From: an uncultured Clostridiaceae bacterium
GTDB taxonomy: Bacteria; Bacillota; Clostridia; Clostridiales; Oxobacteraceae
Assembly: GCA_937900065.1 (NCBI GenBank)
Contig: CALCDS010000066.1
Coordinates: 1 to 28,551, forward strand
DNA length: 28,551 bases
Reading direction: 5' to 3'
The notes under the pieces were generated by a model. The model made no database searches and was not told the DNA's origin. It worked only from the letters and a program-made list of their open reading frames with translations. Shown in pieces: positions 15,385-23,570 of the stretch. The translations under genes and the position numbers were made by a program. Within the stretch, counting starts at the first letter, position 1, and each line of letters begins with the position of its first letter.

Positions 15385-15661
15385 CAGTTTTAGCTGAATC
15401 ACTTTATTTTTGCTTTTGATTTGCCCCATCTTTTTTATGTGCTTTATCTTATATTCTAAATTTTGTTATCCCTGGTAAATTCAGTTCAGTATAGTCGGCA
15501 TATTTATACGCAAAATACAGTGATCAGATGGGAAATTATCTTGTTTCCAGGAGGGTTGCGGTGTATCCTTAAAATAGATGGAAATGGAGCGAAGAAATAA
15601 GGAGTACCGAAAAAAGTCAACTGCATTCTCTTACTGGAGAGGCAAAAAGGAGAAAGATCCA
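15385..15661. other. Spacer before the flavodoxin-fold fusion gene
   Basis: About 280 bp of mostly AT-rich DNA with no gene I can support. The only notable element is the AAGGAG at the 3' end (15644-15652) serving the ATG at 15662. No convincing promoter or riboswitch is visible. Confidence 0.4.
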
Positions 15662-17311
15662 ATGAAAATTCTGATACTCAATGGCAGCCCAAAAGCTGAG
15701 AATAGCAATACCCTTAAACTGACCGATTCTTTTGTAGAGGGGATGCGGGAGATAACAAACTGCAAAGTTGATACAGTGCATGTTATCCATAAAAAGATTG
15801 CGCCCTGCCGCGGCTGTTTTGCATGTTGGAACAAGACGCCGGGAAAATGCATCGTCCGTGACGATATGGACGATATTCTTCCTAAATTTATCGACGCTGA
15901 TGTTATAATCTGGAGCTTTCCGCTTTATTATTTTGGCATGCCGTCCCCAATCAAGGCGTTGATGGATCGGCTTCTTCCCTTAAACCTGCCTGCTATGTTG
16001 AAAAAGGAGGATGGCAGTGGCGGGCATCCTCCAAGATATGAAAAGCTTATCTATAAGCGTCATGTCCTTATTTCAACCTGTGGATTCTATTCCAGGGAAA
16101 ACAACTATGAAGCTCTAAAGCGCCAGTTTGAAATTGCTTGGGGCGGATATGGCCGAAAACCGGCAATGATACTGTGCCCGGAGGGAGAACTGTTTCGCGT
16201 TCCGCAGCTTAGGCAGCGTACGGACGAATATCTTGTTCATGTGCGGCAGGCGGGCAGGGAGTATGCTAATGATGGCATCTTTTCCGCTCAAACTCAGGAA
16301 AAACTCAATGAACTGCTTTTTCCGCCAAACACTTTTATAAAAATGGCAAATGCAAGCTGGGAGACAGACGAGCCGGCAGATAACCGGAATGGAACGCTAC
16401 CGTCCTCCGGCCCTGCATGGGCTCTTCTTAAGCAGATGGCAGCTATCTATGATCCTGCAGCCTGGATTGGACATGATGTTATAATTGAATTTGTGTTCAC
16501 GGATCGAGGAGAGACTTATCAGATGGTTCTTGGTAAAGATAATGCCATTGTAAGGGATGATGGTTTTACGGATTATACTACCCGCATTGAAACTCCATTT
16601 TCAGTATGGAACGATATTTCATCAGGCAGACTAAATGGCGCTCAGGCAATGATGAATCATAAGTACAAGGTGTCAGGTGATTTTAACACAATGCTGCATA
16701 TGGATGATTACTTTTCCATACGCAGCGAGAGCGGTTTAGCAAAGCAGGAGGAAAAGTATACTGCTGAGAAAAAAACGAATATGAACTTGATGCTGCTGCC
16801 TTGGCTGGCTGTATGGATCGGACTGCCTATCAACCCTCTGTGGGGAGGATTTGCAGGAGTCATTGCGTCGGCTCTGGTGCCCGTTTTTGGCTTTCATCGT
16901 AAATTTACGCCTTATGATGTAATCAGCATATTTTTAGGGGCTGTTTTTTCGGCAACCGTACTGGTAGGTGCGCCCGTTCGCATTGTGGTGCCATTGGCTT
17001 ATTTTGCTTTTGGATTGATGTGGGCACTTTCATGTTTGCAAACGGTACCACTTTCTGCTTGGTACTCGGCCGACAATTATGGCGGGCTGAAAAAGGCGCT
17101 TGGCAATCCGCTTTTCGTTAGAACCAACCGCATTTTGACGGCTTGTTGGGCTGCACTTTACTTGATTACTCCGGTTTGGACATGGTTTCTGATGGCTTCC
17201 CGATTCGGGGCATGGACTGGTCTTATCAATTCGCTTTGCCCGGCCGCTATGGGGCTTTTTACTGCATGGTTCCAGAGATGGTATCCGGCAAAGGTAGCTG
17301 CCGGCCGATAA
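15662..17311 (+). CDS. Three-part fusion: NADPH-dependent FMN reductase fold, SCP2-like domain, membrane domain
   Basis: A 549-residue protein. Residues 1-200 have the flavodoxin-like FMN reductase fold (MKILILNGSPKAENSNTLK; WSFPLYYFGMPSPIKALMDR), with the cysteine motif C49-x2-C52-x2-C55 seen in the iron-sulphur or thiol flavoprotein branch. Residues ~250-355 (WALLKQMAAIYDPAAWIG through KVSGDFNTMLHMDDYF) look like an SCP2 sterol-carrier/lipid-binding domain. Residues 375-540 hold five to six hydrophobic helices. The frame extends back to 15578, but AAGGAG sits before the ATG of MKILILNG, so I start at 15662. GC content is higher than its neighbours and it stands alone, suggesting acquisition by transfer. 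A membrane-tied reductase acting on a quinone, fatty acid or sterol-like hydrophobic substrate is my inference. Confidence 0.8.
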   Translation: MKILILNGSPKAENSNTLKLTDSFVEGMREITNCKVDTVHVIHKKIAPCRGCFACWNKTPGKCIVRDDMDDILPKFIDADVIIWSFPLYYFGMPSPIKALMDRLLPLNLPAMLKKEDGSGGHPPRYEKLIYKRHVLISTCGFYSRENNYEALKRQFEIAWGGYGRKPAMILCPEGELFRVPQLRQRTDEYLVHVRQAGREYANDGIFSAQTQEKLNELLFPPNTFIKMANASWETDEPADNRNGTLPSSGPAWALLKQMAAIYDPAAWIGHDVIIEFVFTDRGETYQMVLGKDNAIVRDDGFTDYTTRIETPFSVWNDISSGRLNGAQAMMNHKYKVSGDFNTMLHMDDYFSIRSESGLAKQEEKYTAEKKTNMNLMLLPWLAVWIGLPINPLWGGFAGVIASALVPVFGFHRKFTPYDVISIFLGAVFSATVLVGAPVRIVVPLAYFAFGLMWALSCLQTVPLSAWYSADNYGGLKKALGNPLFVRTNRILTACWAALYLITPVWTWFLMASRFGAWTGLINSLCPAAMGLFTAWFQRWYPAKVAAGR

Positions 17312-17404
17312 ACACTGCCTAAAAAAGCAAGAAGATTATATCTCTTTTAAGAAACAGAAATTTGCACGGGGAAGCCGGTATATTTTTGTGAAGAGGTGTG
17401 AAGG

Positions 17405-17761
17405 GTGAAAAAGTTTTTTATAAATACAATAAAGTATGTTAAGAAGATTTTTCTGACAGTGGTTATTATCTGTATGCTGATAATTATGATTTCAAAGATT
17501 TTTAAATTCAAATTGTCTGGTACATTTTTATATTCTGGCTTGATTTGTCTGATTTTAGGAGGCTTTTCGCTCATAGGGAATATCAAAATATCATCGAGTT
17601 ATAGATATTTCCAGGTACAGAGCATTTCGCGACCAATTGATCAAATTAGTGCGGATAATTATAAATCGAGGGACAGCAGCTTGCGTTTTCTAATATTCAT
17701 GAGCAGTATAGGAGCTATATTATTGCTGATTAGCAATATTTTAATTCATTATAATCTTTAA
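17405..17761 (+). CDS. Small membrane protein, unknown function
   Basis: 118 residues starting at GTG 17405 with GAAGG in front. There are three hydrophobic segments: FLTVVIICMLIIMISKIF, LYSGLICLILGGFSLIG and LIFMSSIGAILLLISNILI. A 40-residue polar loop (SYRYFQVQSISRPIDQISAD) lies between the second and third. I do not recognise a family. The last codon and stop (CTTTAA) fall in the left arm of palindromic element D, so the original 3' end may have been altered by its insertion. Confidence 0.6.
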   Translation: MKKFFINTIKYVKKIFLTVVIICMLIIMISKIFKFKLSGTFLYSGLICLILGGFSLIGNIKISSSYRYFQVQSISRPIDQISADNYKSRDSSLRFLIFMSSIGAILLLISNILIHYNL

Positions 17762-17834
17762 ATATTGATTTTTTGAGCATTCCGCTCGCCTGTTCGCATT
17801 TGGATTGCTCAAAAAATCAATATCTCTGTTAAAC
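17755..17834. repeat. Palindromic MITE-like element, short copy D
   Basis: Left arm ATTGATTTTTTGAGCATTCC and right arm GGATTGCTCAAAAAATCAAT, then TCTGTTAAACC, about 80 bp with a ~20-base centre (GCTCGCCTGTTCGCATTT). It lies between two convergent genes and supplies the stop codon of the upstream one. It has the same end motif as copies A, B and C. Confidence 0.8.
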
Positions 17835-17849
17835 CTACCATTAATTTAA

Positions 17850-17880
17850 AAATAAACCGGCAAGACCGGTTTATTTTTTC
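17850..17880. terminator. Terminator of murC
   Basis: AAATAAACCGG (17850-17860), loop CAAGA, CCGGTTTATTT (17866-17876). The murC stop codon lies inside the stem. T-runs occur on both strands, so it can act on both convergent transcripts. Confidence 0.75.
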
Positions 17881-19253
17881 AGCAGCATATCGCCTATCTT
17901 ATATACATCCCCTGCTCCCATGGTTATAACCACATCTTTAGGTGATGCATTGTTTTTTATATAATCTGAAATGGCTTCAAACGATGATATATACCGAACA
18001 TCCACACCTTGCTCACTTATCTTTTGGGAAAGTGTTTTTGAATTTATCTCGCCTGTATCCTTTTCTCTGGCAGCATATATGTCTGTCACAATAAGTTTGT
18101 CGACATCACCGAATGCTTTAGAAAACTGATCTAAAAGTTTTATGGTCCTGCTGTATGTGTGTGGCTGGAATATGCACCACAATTTATTGTGGGGATAATT
18201 TTTGGCAGCAGCGAGCGTGGCCTTGATTTCGGTCGGATGGTGTGCATAATCATCTATGATCGTGATGCCGTTTACTTCACCTTTTTTTTCAAATCTCCTA
18301 TGGGTCCCATAAAAGTTTAGAAAACTTTTTGAAATTATATCTTTTCCTATGCCGAATATATTTGCGCATGCTATAGCGCATAAGGCATTGCTTATATTGT
18401 GTTTTCCGGGAATATTGAGCTTAAAGGTTCCAAAAAATTTTCCTCTGAAGTATGCATCAAATTTTCCACAGCCTTCATTATCATATGATATATTGTCTGC
18501 TCTCCAATCGGCTTTTTCATTGAGCGCAAATGTTATGACATTAGAATTTGCTCCTTGAGCGGCTTTCATAGCATTTGCATTATCTGACGATACAATGAGG
18601 TATCCATCGCTTGGTATAAGGCTTATAAATTTTCTAAAGGATTTTATTATATCTTCAATCCCACTGTAATAGTCCAGATGGTCGGCATCTACATTGAGCA
18701 CTATTCCTATGTATGGATATAATTTTAAAAAACTTCCGACATATTCACATGCTTCCGTTATAAAATAAGGGCTTTTCCCCTGCCTTACATTTCCACCTAT
18801 TGCATCCAGCTCCCCTCCCACCATGACAGTAGGGTCAAGCTGGGCATTTGTCATTATTATAGAAATAAGAGAGGTGGTCGTAGTTTTACCATGTGTGCCT
18901 GCAACGGCAATGCCATATTTATATTGTTTCATTATCTGTCCTAAAAACTCAGCCCTGTCAACAACAGGTATTTTTAATTCCCTTGCTCTTATGAGTTCAG
19001 GATTGTTGTCTTTTACCGCAGCGGTGTATACAATGAGATCAGCATCATCCACATTTTCGCTCCTGTGCCCTATATAGATTTTTGCTCCTTTGCTGACTAA
19101 CCTATCTGTTATAGCAGAGCTTCGCATATCTGAACCTGATACCCGATAACCATAGTAAAGCAAAGTTTCTGCCAGGCCGCTCATACTGATTCCGCCTATT
19201 CCAATGAAATGAACTTTAAGGTTTTTATCCCTGTTAATGTTAAAGTCTATCAA
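17871..19253 (-). CDS. murC: UDP-N-acetylmuramate--L-alanine ligase
   Basis: Cytosolic ATP-dependent Mur ligase that adds L-alanine to UDP-MurNAc, the first peptide step of peptidoglycan precursor synthesis. Visible motifs are the N-terminal VHFIGIGGISMSGLAETLL, the ATP-binding P-loop GIAVAGTHGKTTTTSLI, the central-domain HLDYYSGI, NISNALCAI, and DDYAHHPTEI in the C-terminal domain. The frame opens at ATG 19298, but AAGGAAGTG lies six bases before TTG 19253. A TATAAT on the same strand at 19287-19282 would put the transcript start downstream of that ATG, so I choose TTG (460 residues). It is divergent from purR and ends in its own terminator. Confidence 0.93.
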   Translation of the reverse strand: MIDFNINRDKNLKVHFIGIGGISMSGLAETLLYYGYRVSGSDMRSSAITDRLVSKGAKIYIGHRSENVDDADLIVYTAAVKDNNPELIRARELKIPVVDRAEFLGQIMKQYKYGIAVAGTHGKTTTTSLISIIMTNAQLDPTVMVGGELDAIGGNVRQGKSPYFITEACEYVGSFLKLYPYIGIVLNVDADHLDYYSGIEDIIKSFRKFISLIPSDGYLIVSSDNANAMKAAQGANSNVITFALNEKADWRADNISYDNEGCGKFDAYFRGKFFGTFKLNIPGKHNISNALCAIACANIFGIGKDIISKSFLNFYGTHRRFEKKGEVNGITIIDDYAHHPTEIKATLAAAKNYPHNKLWCIFQPHTYSRTIKLLDQFSKAFGDVDKLIVTDIYAAREKDTGEINSKTLSQKISEQGVDVRYISSFEAISDYIKNNASPKDVVITMGAGDVYKIGDMLLKK

Positions 19254-19281
19254 TGTATACACTTCCTTAAATAAGTCTATA

Positions 19282-19287
19282 ATTATA
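19282..19287 (-). promoter_or_regulatory. Candidate -10 element for murC
   Basis: A perfect TATAAT on the minus strand about 30 bases upstream of the TTG start. No good -35 is present at 17 bases. It supports the shorter murC reading. Confidence 0.4.
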
Positions 19288-19437
19288 CTAAAATGCATAT
19301 CATTATAAATTATATACTATTATATATGGTTTTTAAACATATGCAGGTCGGGTAATCATAAATATAACTTAAATACTATTATATTCACGGATGTTTAATT
19401 GTTTACATGGTATTTGATAAATCATATTAAGAAGTTG

Positions 19438-19466
19438 TTGAAATATTACAAACAGTGCTGTAAAAT
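19438..19466 (+). promoter_or_regulatory. Sigma-A-type promoter of purR
   Basis: TTGAAA (19438-19443), a 17-base spacer and TAAAAT (19461-19466). The predicted start is near 19473, about 50 bases before the gene. Confidence 0.6.
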
Positions 19467-19468
19467 AG

Positions 19469-19503
19469 TGAATAATAAATTAAAATTTTGATGTTAATGT
19501 TCG
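19469..19503. promoter_or_regulatory. Possible PurBox pair upstream of purR
   Basis: CGAACATTA on the minus strand (19503-19495) matches the core of the PurR box (CGAAC). TGAATAAT on the plus strand (19469-19476) matches a half-site less well (6 of 8), with a 19-base gap. Autoregulation by PurR would fit, but one half is weak. Confidence 0.3.
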
Positions 19504-19522
19504 TAGGATTAGGAGTGATAAA

Positions 19523-20341
19523 ATGGATAAGCTCCATAGGAATGAAAGGATAGGGGCATTAATTAAAATACTCTCTGATAATCCTAATAAGATATTCACA
19601 TTCGGTTATTTCACAGAGTTATTCAATGCTGCCAAGTCTACCATAAGTGAAGATATAGCTATTGTAAAAGATACCATGGAGAAGTTCGGTTTCGGAATCG
19701 TCGAAACCATATCAGGCGCTGCAGGGGGCGTCAAGTACATTCCGCTGATAAGCAAAGAAAAGGCTAAAGCATTTGTGCGCGATTTATGTACAAGGCTTGT
19801 AAATCCGGATAGGATAATCCCCGGGGGATACATATATATGACCGACATAATATATTCACCTGAGATCGTAAATATAATAGGAAAAATATTGGCTTCACAA
19901 TTTGTCGGGCTTGATGCGGATTATGTGCTCACAGTTGAGACCAAGGGAATACCGATATCTTTGGTAACTGCAATGAATTTGAATATACCGCTTGTGATTG
20001 TTAGGCGCGACAGCAAAGTAACTGAGGGGCCTACAGTGAGCATAAATTATATAACAGGTTCTTCAAAGCGCATACAGACGATGTCTCTTTCAAGAAGAGC
20101 GATAAGAGAGAACACAAGGAGCATTTTTATCGATGATTTTATGAAAGCAGGGGGAACTGCAAACGGTATAATTGAGCTGATGAGGGAATTCAGAAATGAA
20201 GTAGTGGGAATTGGAGTGCTTATCGAGACATTAAAGCCTGATAATAAACTGGTTAAAAATTATATATCATTGTTGACATTGGATGAGGTTGATGAGCATA
20301 AAGGCGTAATTGGAATAGAGCCGTCGGCCTTGTTTGTTTAA
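19523..20341 (+). CDS. purR: Purine operon repressor PurR (Firmicutes type)
   Basis: A cytosolic DNA-binding repressor of purine synthesis genes that senses PRPP. The N-terminal winged helix (RNERIGALIKILSDNPNKI; FNAAKSTISEDIAIVKDTM) covers residues 1-70. A phosphoribosyltransferase fold follows, with the PRPP loop VTEGPTVSIN and the PRPP-binding motif SIFIDDFMKAGGTANGI. Length (272) is normal. AGGAGTG precedes the ATG. The order murC, purR, spoVG, glmU, prs is widely conserved in Clostridia, and prs makes the PRPP that PurR senses. Confidence 0.95.
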   Translation: MDKLHRNERIGALIKILSDNPNKIFTFGYFTELFNAAKSTISEDIAIVKDTMEKFGFGIVETISGAAGGVKYIPLISKEKAKAFVRDLCTRLVNPDRIIPGGYIYMTDIIYSPEIVNIIGKILASQFVGLDADYVLTVETKGIPISLVTAMNLNIPLVIVRRDSKVTEGPTVSINYITGSSKRIQTMSLSRRAIRENTRSIFIDDFMKAGGTANGIIELMREFRNEVVGIGVLIETLKPDNKLVKNYISLLTLDEVDEHKGVIGIEPSALFV

Positions 20342-20398
20342 AATAATTGTGAAAATCAGAAAAAAATCCAATTCTTTATTAAAAAATGTGATATTTTT

Positions 20399-20428
20399 GC
20401 AGGAGATTTCAAAATTTTAGAGAAATAT
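20399..20428 (+). promoter_or_regulatory. Candidate SigH promoter of spoVG
   Basis: GCAGGAGAT (20399-20407), a 12-base spacer, and GAGAAATAT (20420-20428). Each differs by one base from the SigH consensus boxes (RnAGGAwww and RnnGAATww). spoVG is the classic SigH-controlled early sporulation gene in Bacillus. Confidence 0.45.
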
Positions 20429-20461
20429 AAATTACTTGAGCAACTGGAAGGTGGTGAAATC

Positions 20462-20737
20462 ATGCAGATTACAGATGTCAGAATCAGAAAAATTACGGCA
20501 GAGGGGAAGATGAAGGCTATAGTATCCGTAACTCTGGACAATGAGTTCGTTGTACATGATATAAAGATAATCGATGGCCAGAACGGCTTATTTATAGCGA
20601 TGCCCAGCCGTAAGACACCCGATGGAGAATTCAAAGATATTGCACACCCCATCAACACCTCTACAAGAGAAAAAATACAAAACGCTATTCTTACGGAATA
20701 CGAAAAAGTCATAAGCGAAGAAGCCAAGGGTGCTTAA
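20462..20737 (+). CDS. spoVG: Septation/sporulation regulator SpoVG
   Basis: A 91-residue protein that in Bacillus influences septum placement during sporulation, and in other Firmicutes binds nucleic acid. The whole sequence follows the family: MQITDVRIRKI at the start, LDNEFVVHDIKIIDG in the middle, IAMPSRKTPDGEFKDIAHPI, and a C-terminal helix (REKIQNAILTEYEKVI). GGAAGGTGG precedes the ATG. Its presence is consistent with a spore former, although some non-spore-formers keep it. It has its own terminator, so it is probably transcribed separately from glmU. Confidence 0.95.
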   Translation: MQITDVRIRKITAEGKMKAIVSVTLDNEFVVHDIKIIDGQNGLFIAMPSRKTPDGEFKDIAHPINTSTREKIQNAILTEYEKVISEEAKGA

Positions 20738-20765
20738 AGGAGTCTAAAGGGGACTCCTTTTTTAA
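20736..20765 (+). terminator. Terminator of spoVG
   Basis: AAAGGAGTC (20736-20744), a short loop, GACTCCTTT (20752-20760), then T-rich DNA. It overlaps the stop codon of spoVG. Confidence 0.8.
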
Positions 20766-20800
20766 TGATTGGCAAGCTTCTTTATGATTAGTACCTATTG

Positions 20801-20850
20801 GAGCAATTTTATCTTTTACTTTTAAAAGATGGATCTGCTCTTTTAATTTT
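20801..20850 (+). terminator. Compound hairpin with T-rich tail
   Basis: Outer stem GAGCA/TGCTC (20801-20805, 20836-20840), a symmetrical 5x5 internal loop, inner stem ATCTTTTA/TAAAAGAT (20811-20818, 20823-20830), then TTTTAATTTT. It follows the spoVG terminator by 35 bases, so it is either a backup terminator or the end of a small RNA. Confidence 0.4.
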
Positions 20851-20923
20851 ATAAAAATATATTATTACTAGTTTAAATTTTTTTCAAGACCTATTTTTAA
20901 AAAATATGGTTTTGTCAAAAAAG

Positions 20924-20952
20924 TTGAATTGTTATTTTTAATACAATATAAT
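20924..20952 (+). promoter_or_regulatory. Sigma-A-type promoter of glmU-prs
   Basis: TTGAAT (20924-20929), a 17-base spacer and a perfect TATAAT (20947-20952). It gives a leader of roughly 155 bases before glmU. Confidence 0.6.
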
Positions 20953-21114
20953 ATTGAAGGATGATTAAAATAGTTTTATTTGACTTTTTCAAGTATTTTA
21001 TATAGGTCGTATACTTTAAAAATAGCCAATGTAGATGGCCTATGAAAACAGTCCATTTTGTATTAAGAAAATTTTTAATTTAAAACTTAGCTCATTATAA
21101 AGAGGTGTTTAAAT

Positions 21115-22503
21115 TTGGATAATGTCTGTGCTGTTATACTTGCAGCAGGTGAAGGAAAGAGGATGAAATCAAAGCACCCGAAAGTCATACATAAGCTGTG
21201 CGGAAAGCCAATAATACAGCATGTGGTGGATTCTGTGACAGGTGCCGGTATTTCAGATATAATAGTTGTAATTGGACATAAAGCAGAAGAAGTCAAAGAA
21301 TGCGTAGAATCTGATGTTGATTTTGCGCTGCAGGAAAAACAGCTTGGTACTGGTCATGCTGTTATGTGTGCGAGCGATTTAATCAAAGAACGCAACGGCA
21401 ATGGTACGACTCTCATATTATATGGCGACTCTCCCTTAATAAAATCTGAAACGCTATGCTCTTTAATTTCATATCATAGGAACAATGGATTTCATGGGAC
21501 AGTGCTTACAACTGAATATGATGATCCTGCAGGATACGGAAGGGTAATAAGGGATTCGCGTGGAAATGTTGAAAGAATCGTGGAACAAAAAGATGCAACC
21601 GATGAGGAGAAAAAAGTAAGGGAATGCAATTCCGGGATATACTGCTTTGAAACAGAAAAATTGTTGGACGCCCTCAAGCTTATTAAAAATGACAATGCTC
21701 AGAAAGAATATTATTTAACAGATGTAATAGGCGCTATGAAAGGTTTGGGTTTAACGATAGGGGCTTATAGCATATCCGACAGTACTGAAACTGTGGGAAT
21801 AAACTCTAGAATTCAACTTGCAGATGCTGCGTCCATAATGCGTCGTAATATTGTGAACAAGCTTATGCTGGATGGAGTAACGATCATAAATCCTGAATCC
21901 GTGTATATAGATAAAGATGTTTCTATAGGGATGGATACAGTGATATATCCCGGCGCAATAATTGAAGGTAAAACAACAATAGGAGAGGACTGCATAATCG
22001 GTCCGAATACCAGGATTGTGGACAGCATAATAGAGGATGGCGCTGATATAAACAGCTCTGTTATATTGGAAAGCAGCGTTAAAGCGAAAGCCAAAATTGG
22101 TCCTTTTGCATATATCAGGCCTCAGAGCGTGATAGGAGAAGGAGCAAAGATAGGCGATTTTGTCGAGGTCAAAAAGTCTGTCATCGGAAATGGTACAAAG
22201 GCTTCCCACCTGACATATATAGGCGATGCCGAGGTCGGGAAAAATGTAAACTTCGGTTGCGGTACCATTACCGTCAACTATGATGGAAATACGAAATATA
22301 AGACCCTAATTGGAGACAACGTATTCATAGGATGCAACACAAATCTTGTTGCGCCTGTAAAAGTAAATGACAACTCATATATTGCAGCAGGTTCTACGAT
22401 TACCGACGAAGTGCCTGAAGGGGCGCTGGCAATTGCCAGAGAAAGGCAAACAAACAAAGAAGGATGGGCAAAGAAACGAAATCTTTATAGAAAAAATAAA
22501 TAG
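21115..22503 (+). CDS. glmU: Bifunctional GlmU (UDP-GlcNAc pyrophosphorylase / GlcN-1-P acetyltransferase)
   Basis: Cytosolic bifunctional enzyme making UDP-N-acetylglucosamine, the precursor for peptidoglycan and other wall polymers. The N-terminal uridyltransferase has LAAGEGKRMKSKHPKVIHKL, the QLGTGHAV and YGDSPL segments and EQKDATDEE. From about residue 250 a left-handed beta-helix of hexapeptide repeats forms the acetyltransferase, with IRPQSVIGEGAKIGDFVEVK, HLTYIGDAEVG and NFGCGTITVNYDG. The start is TTG 21115 with AGAGGTG seven bases upstream. At 462 residues it is full length. prs follows after 12 bases, so the two are co-transcribed. Confidence 0.95.
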   Translation: MDNVCAVILAAGEGKRMKSKHPKVIHKLCGKPIIQHVVDSVTGAGISDIIVVIGHKAEEVKECVESDVDFALQEKQLGTGHAVMCASDLIKERNGNGTTLILYGDSPLIKSETLCSLISYHRNNGFHGTVLTTEYDDPAGYGRVIRDSRGNVERIVEQKDATDEEKKVRECNSGIYCFETEKLLDALKLIKNDNAQKEYYLTDVIGAMKGLGLTIGAYSISDSTETVGINSRIQLADAASIMRRNIVNKLMLDGVTIINPESVYIDKDVSIGMDTVIYPGAIIEGKTTIGEDCIIGPNTRIVDSIIEDGADINSSVILESSVKAKAKIGPFAYIRPQSVIGEGAKIGDFVEVKKSVIGNGTKASHLTYIGDAEVGKNVNFGCGTITVNYDGNTKYKTLIGDNVFIGCNTNLVAPVKVNDNSYIAAGSTITDEVPEGALAIARERQTNKEGWAKKRNLYRKNK

Positions 22504-22515
22504 GAGGAAATTCTA

Positions 22516-23466
22516 ATGATAACCCACGGTAAGAACATAAAAATATTTACTGCAAATTCTAACCCCAGTCTTGCCAATGAAATTGCAGGTTTGTTGAATG
22601 TTAAGATGGGGAATTCCAAGGTAGGTAGATTCAGCGACGGAGAAATATCGGTAGATATAAATGAGACAGTAAGAGGTGCTGATGTATTCGTCATACAATC
22701 AACCAATAATCCTGTTAACGACTATCTTATGGAACTATTGATAATGATAGATGCGTTTAAAAGAGCTTCAGCCGGCAGGATAACTGCTGTAATGCCTTAT
22801 TACGGGTATGCTAGGCAGGATAGAAAGGCAAAGGCTAGGGATCCGATCACTGCAAAACTTGTAGCTGATTTAATAACTGCCGCGGGTGCTGACAGGGTAC
22901 TGACAATGGATTTGCATGCAGCTCAAATACAGGGATATTTTAATATACCGGTCGATCACTTGCTAGGGGTACCAATACTAGCAAAATATTATCTTTCTCA
23001 AAATCTTAAAAATGTGGTTGTTGTATCACCTGATTTAGGGAGTGTAACAAGGGCAAGAAAGTTTGCCGACAGGCTTCATGCTCCAATTGCCATAATAGAT
23101 AAGAGAAGACCTAAAGCAAATGTTGCTGAAATAATGAACATAATAGGAGATGTAAAAGGCAAGACGGCTTTGCTAGTTGATGATATGATAGATACTGCCG
23201 GGACCATTACCCTTGGAGCCAAGGCTCTAATGGAAGCAGGAGCCACGAAAGTGCTTGCTTGCTGTACCCATCCGGTGCTGTCGGGTCCTGCAGTGGAAGA
23301 GCTGGAAAAATCCGTGATTTCGGAGCTTGTGGTATTGAATACAATAGCTATTCCAGAAGAAAAAAGATTTGATAAATTAAAAGTGCTTTCAGTAGCGCCT
23401 GTATTTGCAGAAGCTATAAAGAGAATCTATGATGATGTTTCCGTGAGCAAGCTTTTCGAGGAATAA
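22516..23466 (+). CDS. prs: Ribose-phosphate pyrophosphokinase
   Basis: Cytosolic enzyme that makes PRPP from ribose-5-phosphate and ATP, feeding purine, pyrimidine, histidine, tryptophan and NAD synthesis. It matches class I over its length (316 residues): IKIFTANSNPSLANEIAGLL, GRFSDGEISVDINETVRG, PYYGYARQDRKAKARDPIT, MDLHAAQIQGYFNIPVDHL, the flexible loop KRRPKANVAEI and the PRPP-binding motif ALLVDDMIDTAGTI. GGAGG precedes the ATG by 8 bases. It is in an operon with glmU and lies close to purR, which senses its product. Confidence 0.97.
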   Translation: MITHGKNIKIFTANSNPSLANEIAGLLNVKMGNSKVGRFSDGEISVDINETVRGADVFVIQSTNNPVNDYLMELLIMIDAFKRASAGRITAVMPYYGYARQDRKAKARDPITAKLVADLITAAGADRVLTMDLHAAQIQGYFNIPVDHLLGVPILAKYYLSQNLKNVVVVSPDLGSVTRARKFADRLHAPIAIIDKRRPKANVAEIMNIIGDVKGKTALLVDDMIDTAGTITLGAKALMEAGATKVLACCTHPVLSGPAVEELEKSVISELVVLNTIAIPEEKRFDKLKVLSVAPVFAEAIKRIYDDVSVSKLFEE

Positions 23467-23525
23467 AGTAGAATATATTTTATATGCTTGAAAATTTGAA
23501 CAACAAATAAAAGCTCTACAGTTTA

Positions 23526-23570
23526 GAGGCTGTTGTATAATGAATAAATTATTCATTATACAACAGCCTC
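23526..23570. repeat. 45-bp perfect palindrome downstream of prs
   Basis: GAGGCTGTTGTATAATGAAT at the left, with its exact complement at the right: two 22-bp arms (23526-23547 and 23549-23570) around a single base. Only weak T-richness follows. It may act as a bidirectional terminator, or be the joined ends of a lost mobile element, since similar GAGGCTGTTG ends occur in clostridial insertion sequences. Confidence 0.65.

Larger units (their letters stand above)
20766..21114. other. AT-rich spacer and leader before glmU
   Basis: About 350 bp without a gene. It contains a compound hairpin (20801-20850), a strong sigma-A-like promoter (20924-20952) and a predicted 155-base leader. Part of the leader (about 21041-21080) resembles the stretch before the response-regulator gene (23607-23646). 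Nothing matches a riboswitch known to me. Confidence 0.5.

Noticed and set aside
19254..19298. Longer murC start at ATG 19298
   Set aside because: A TATAAT lies downstream of that ATG on the same strand, and a good ribosome site precedes TTG 19253 instead.
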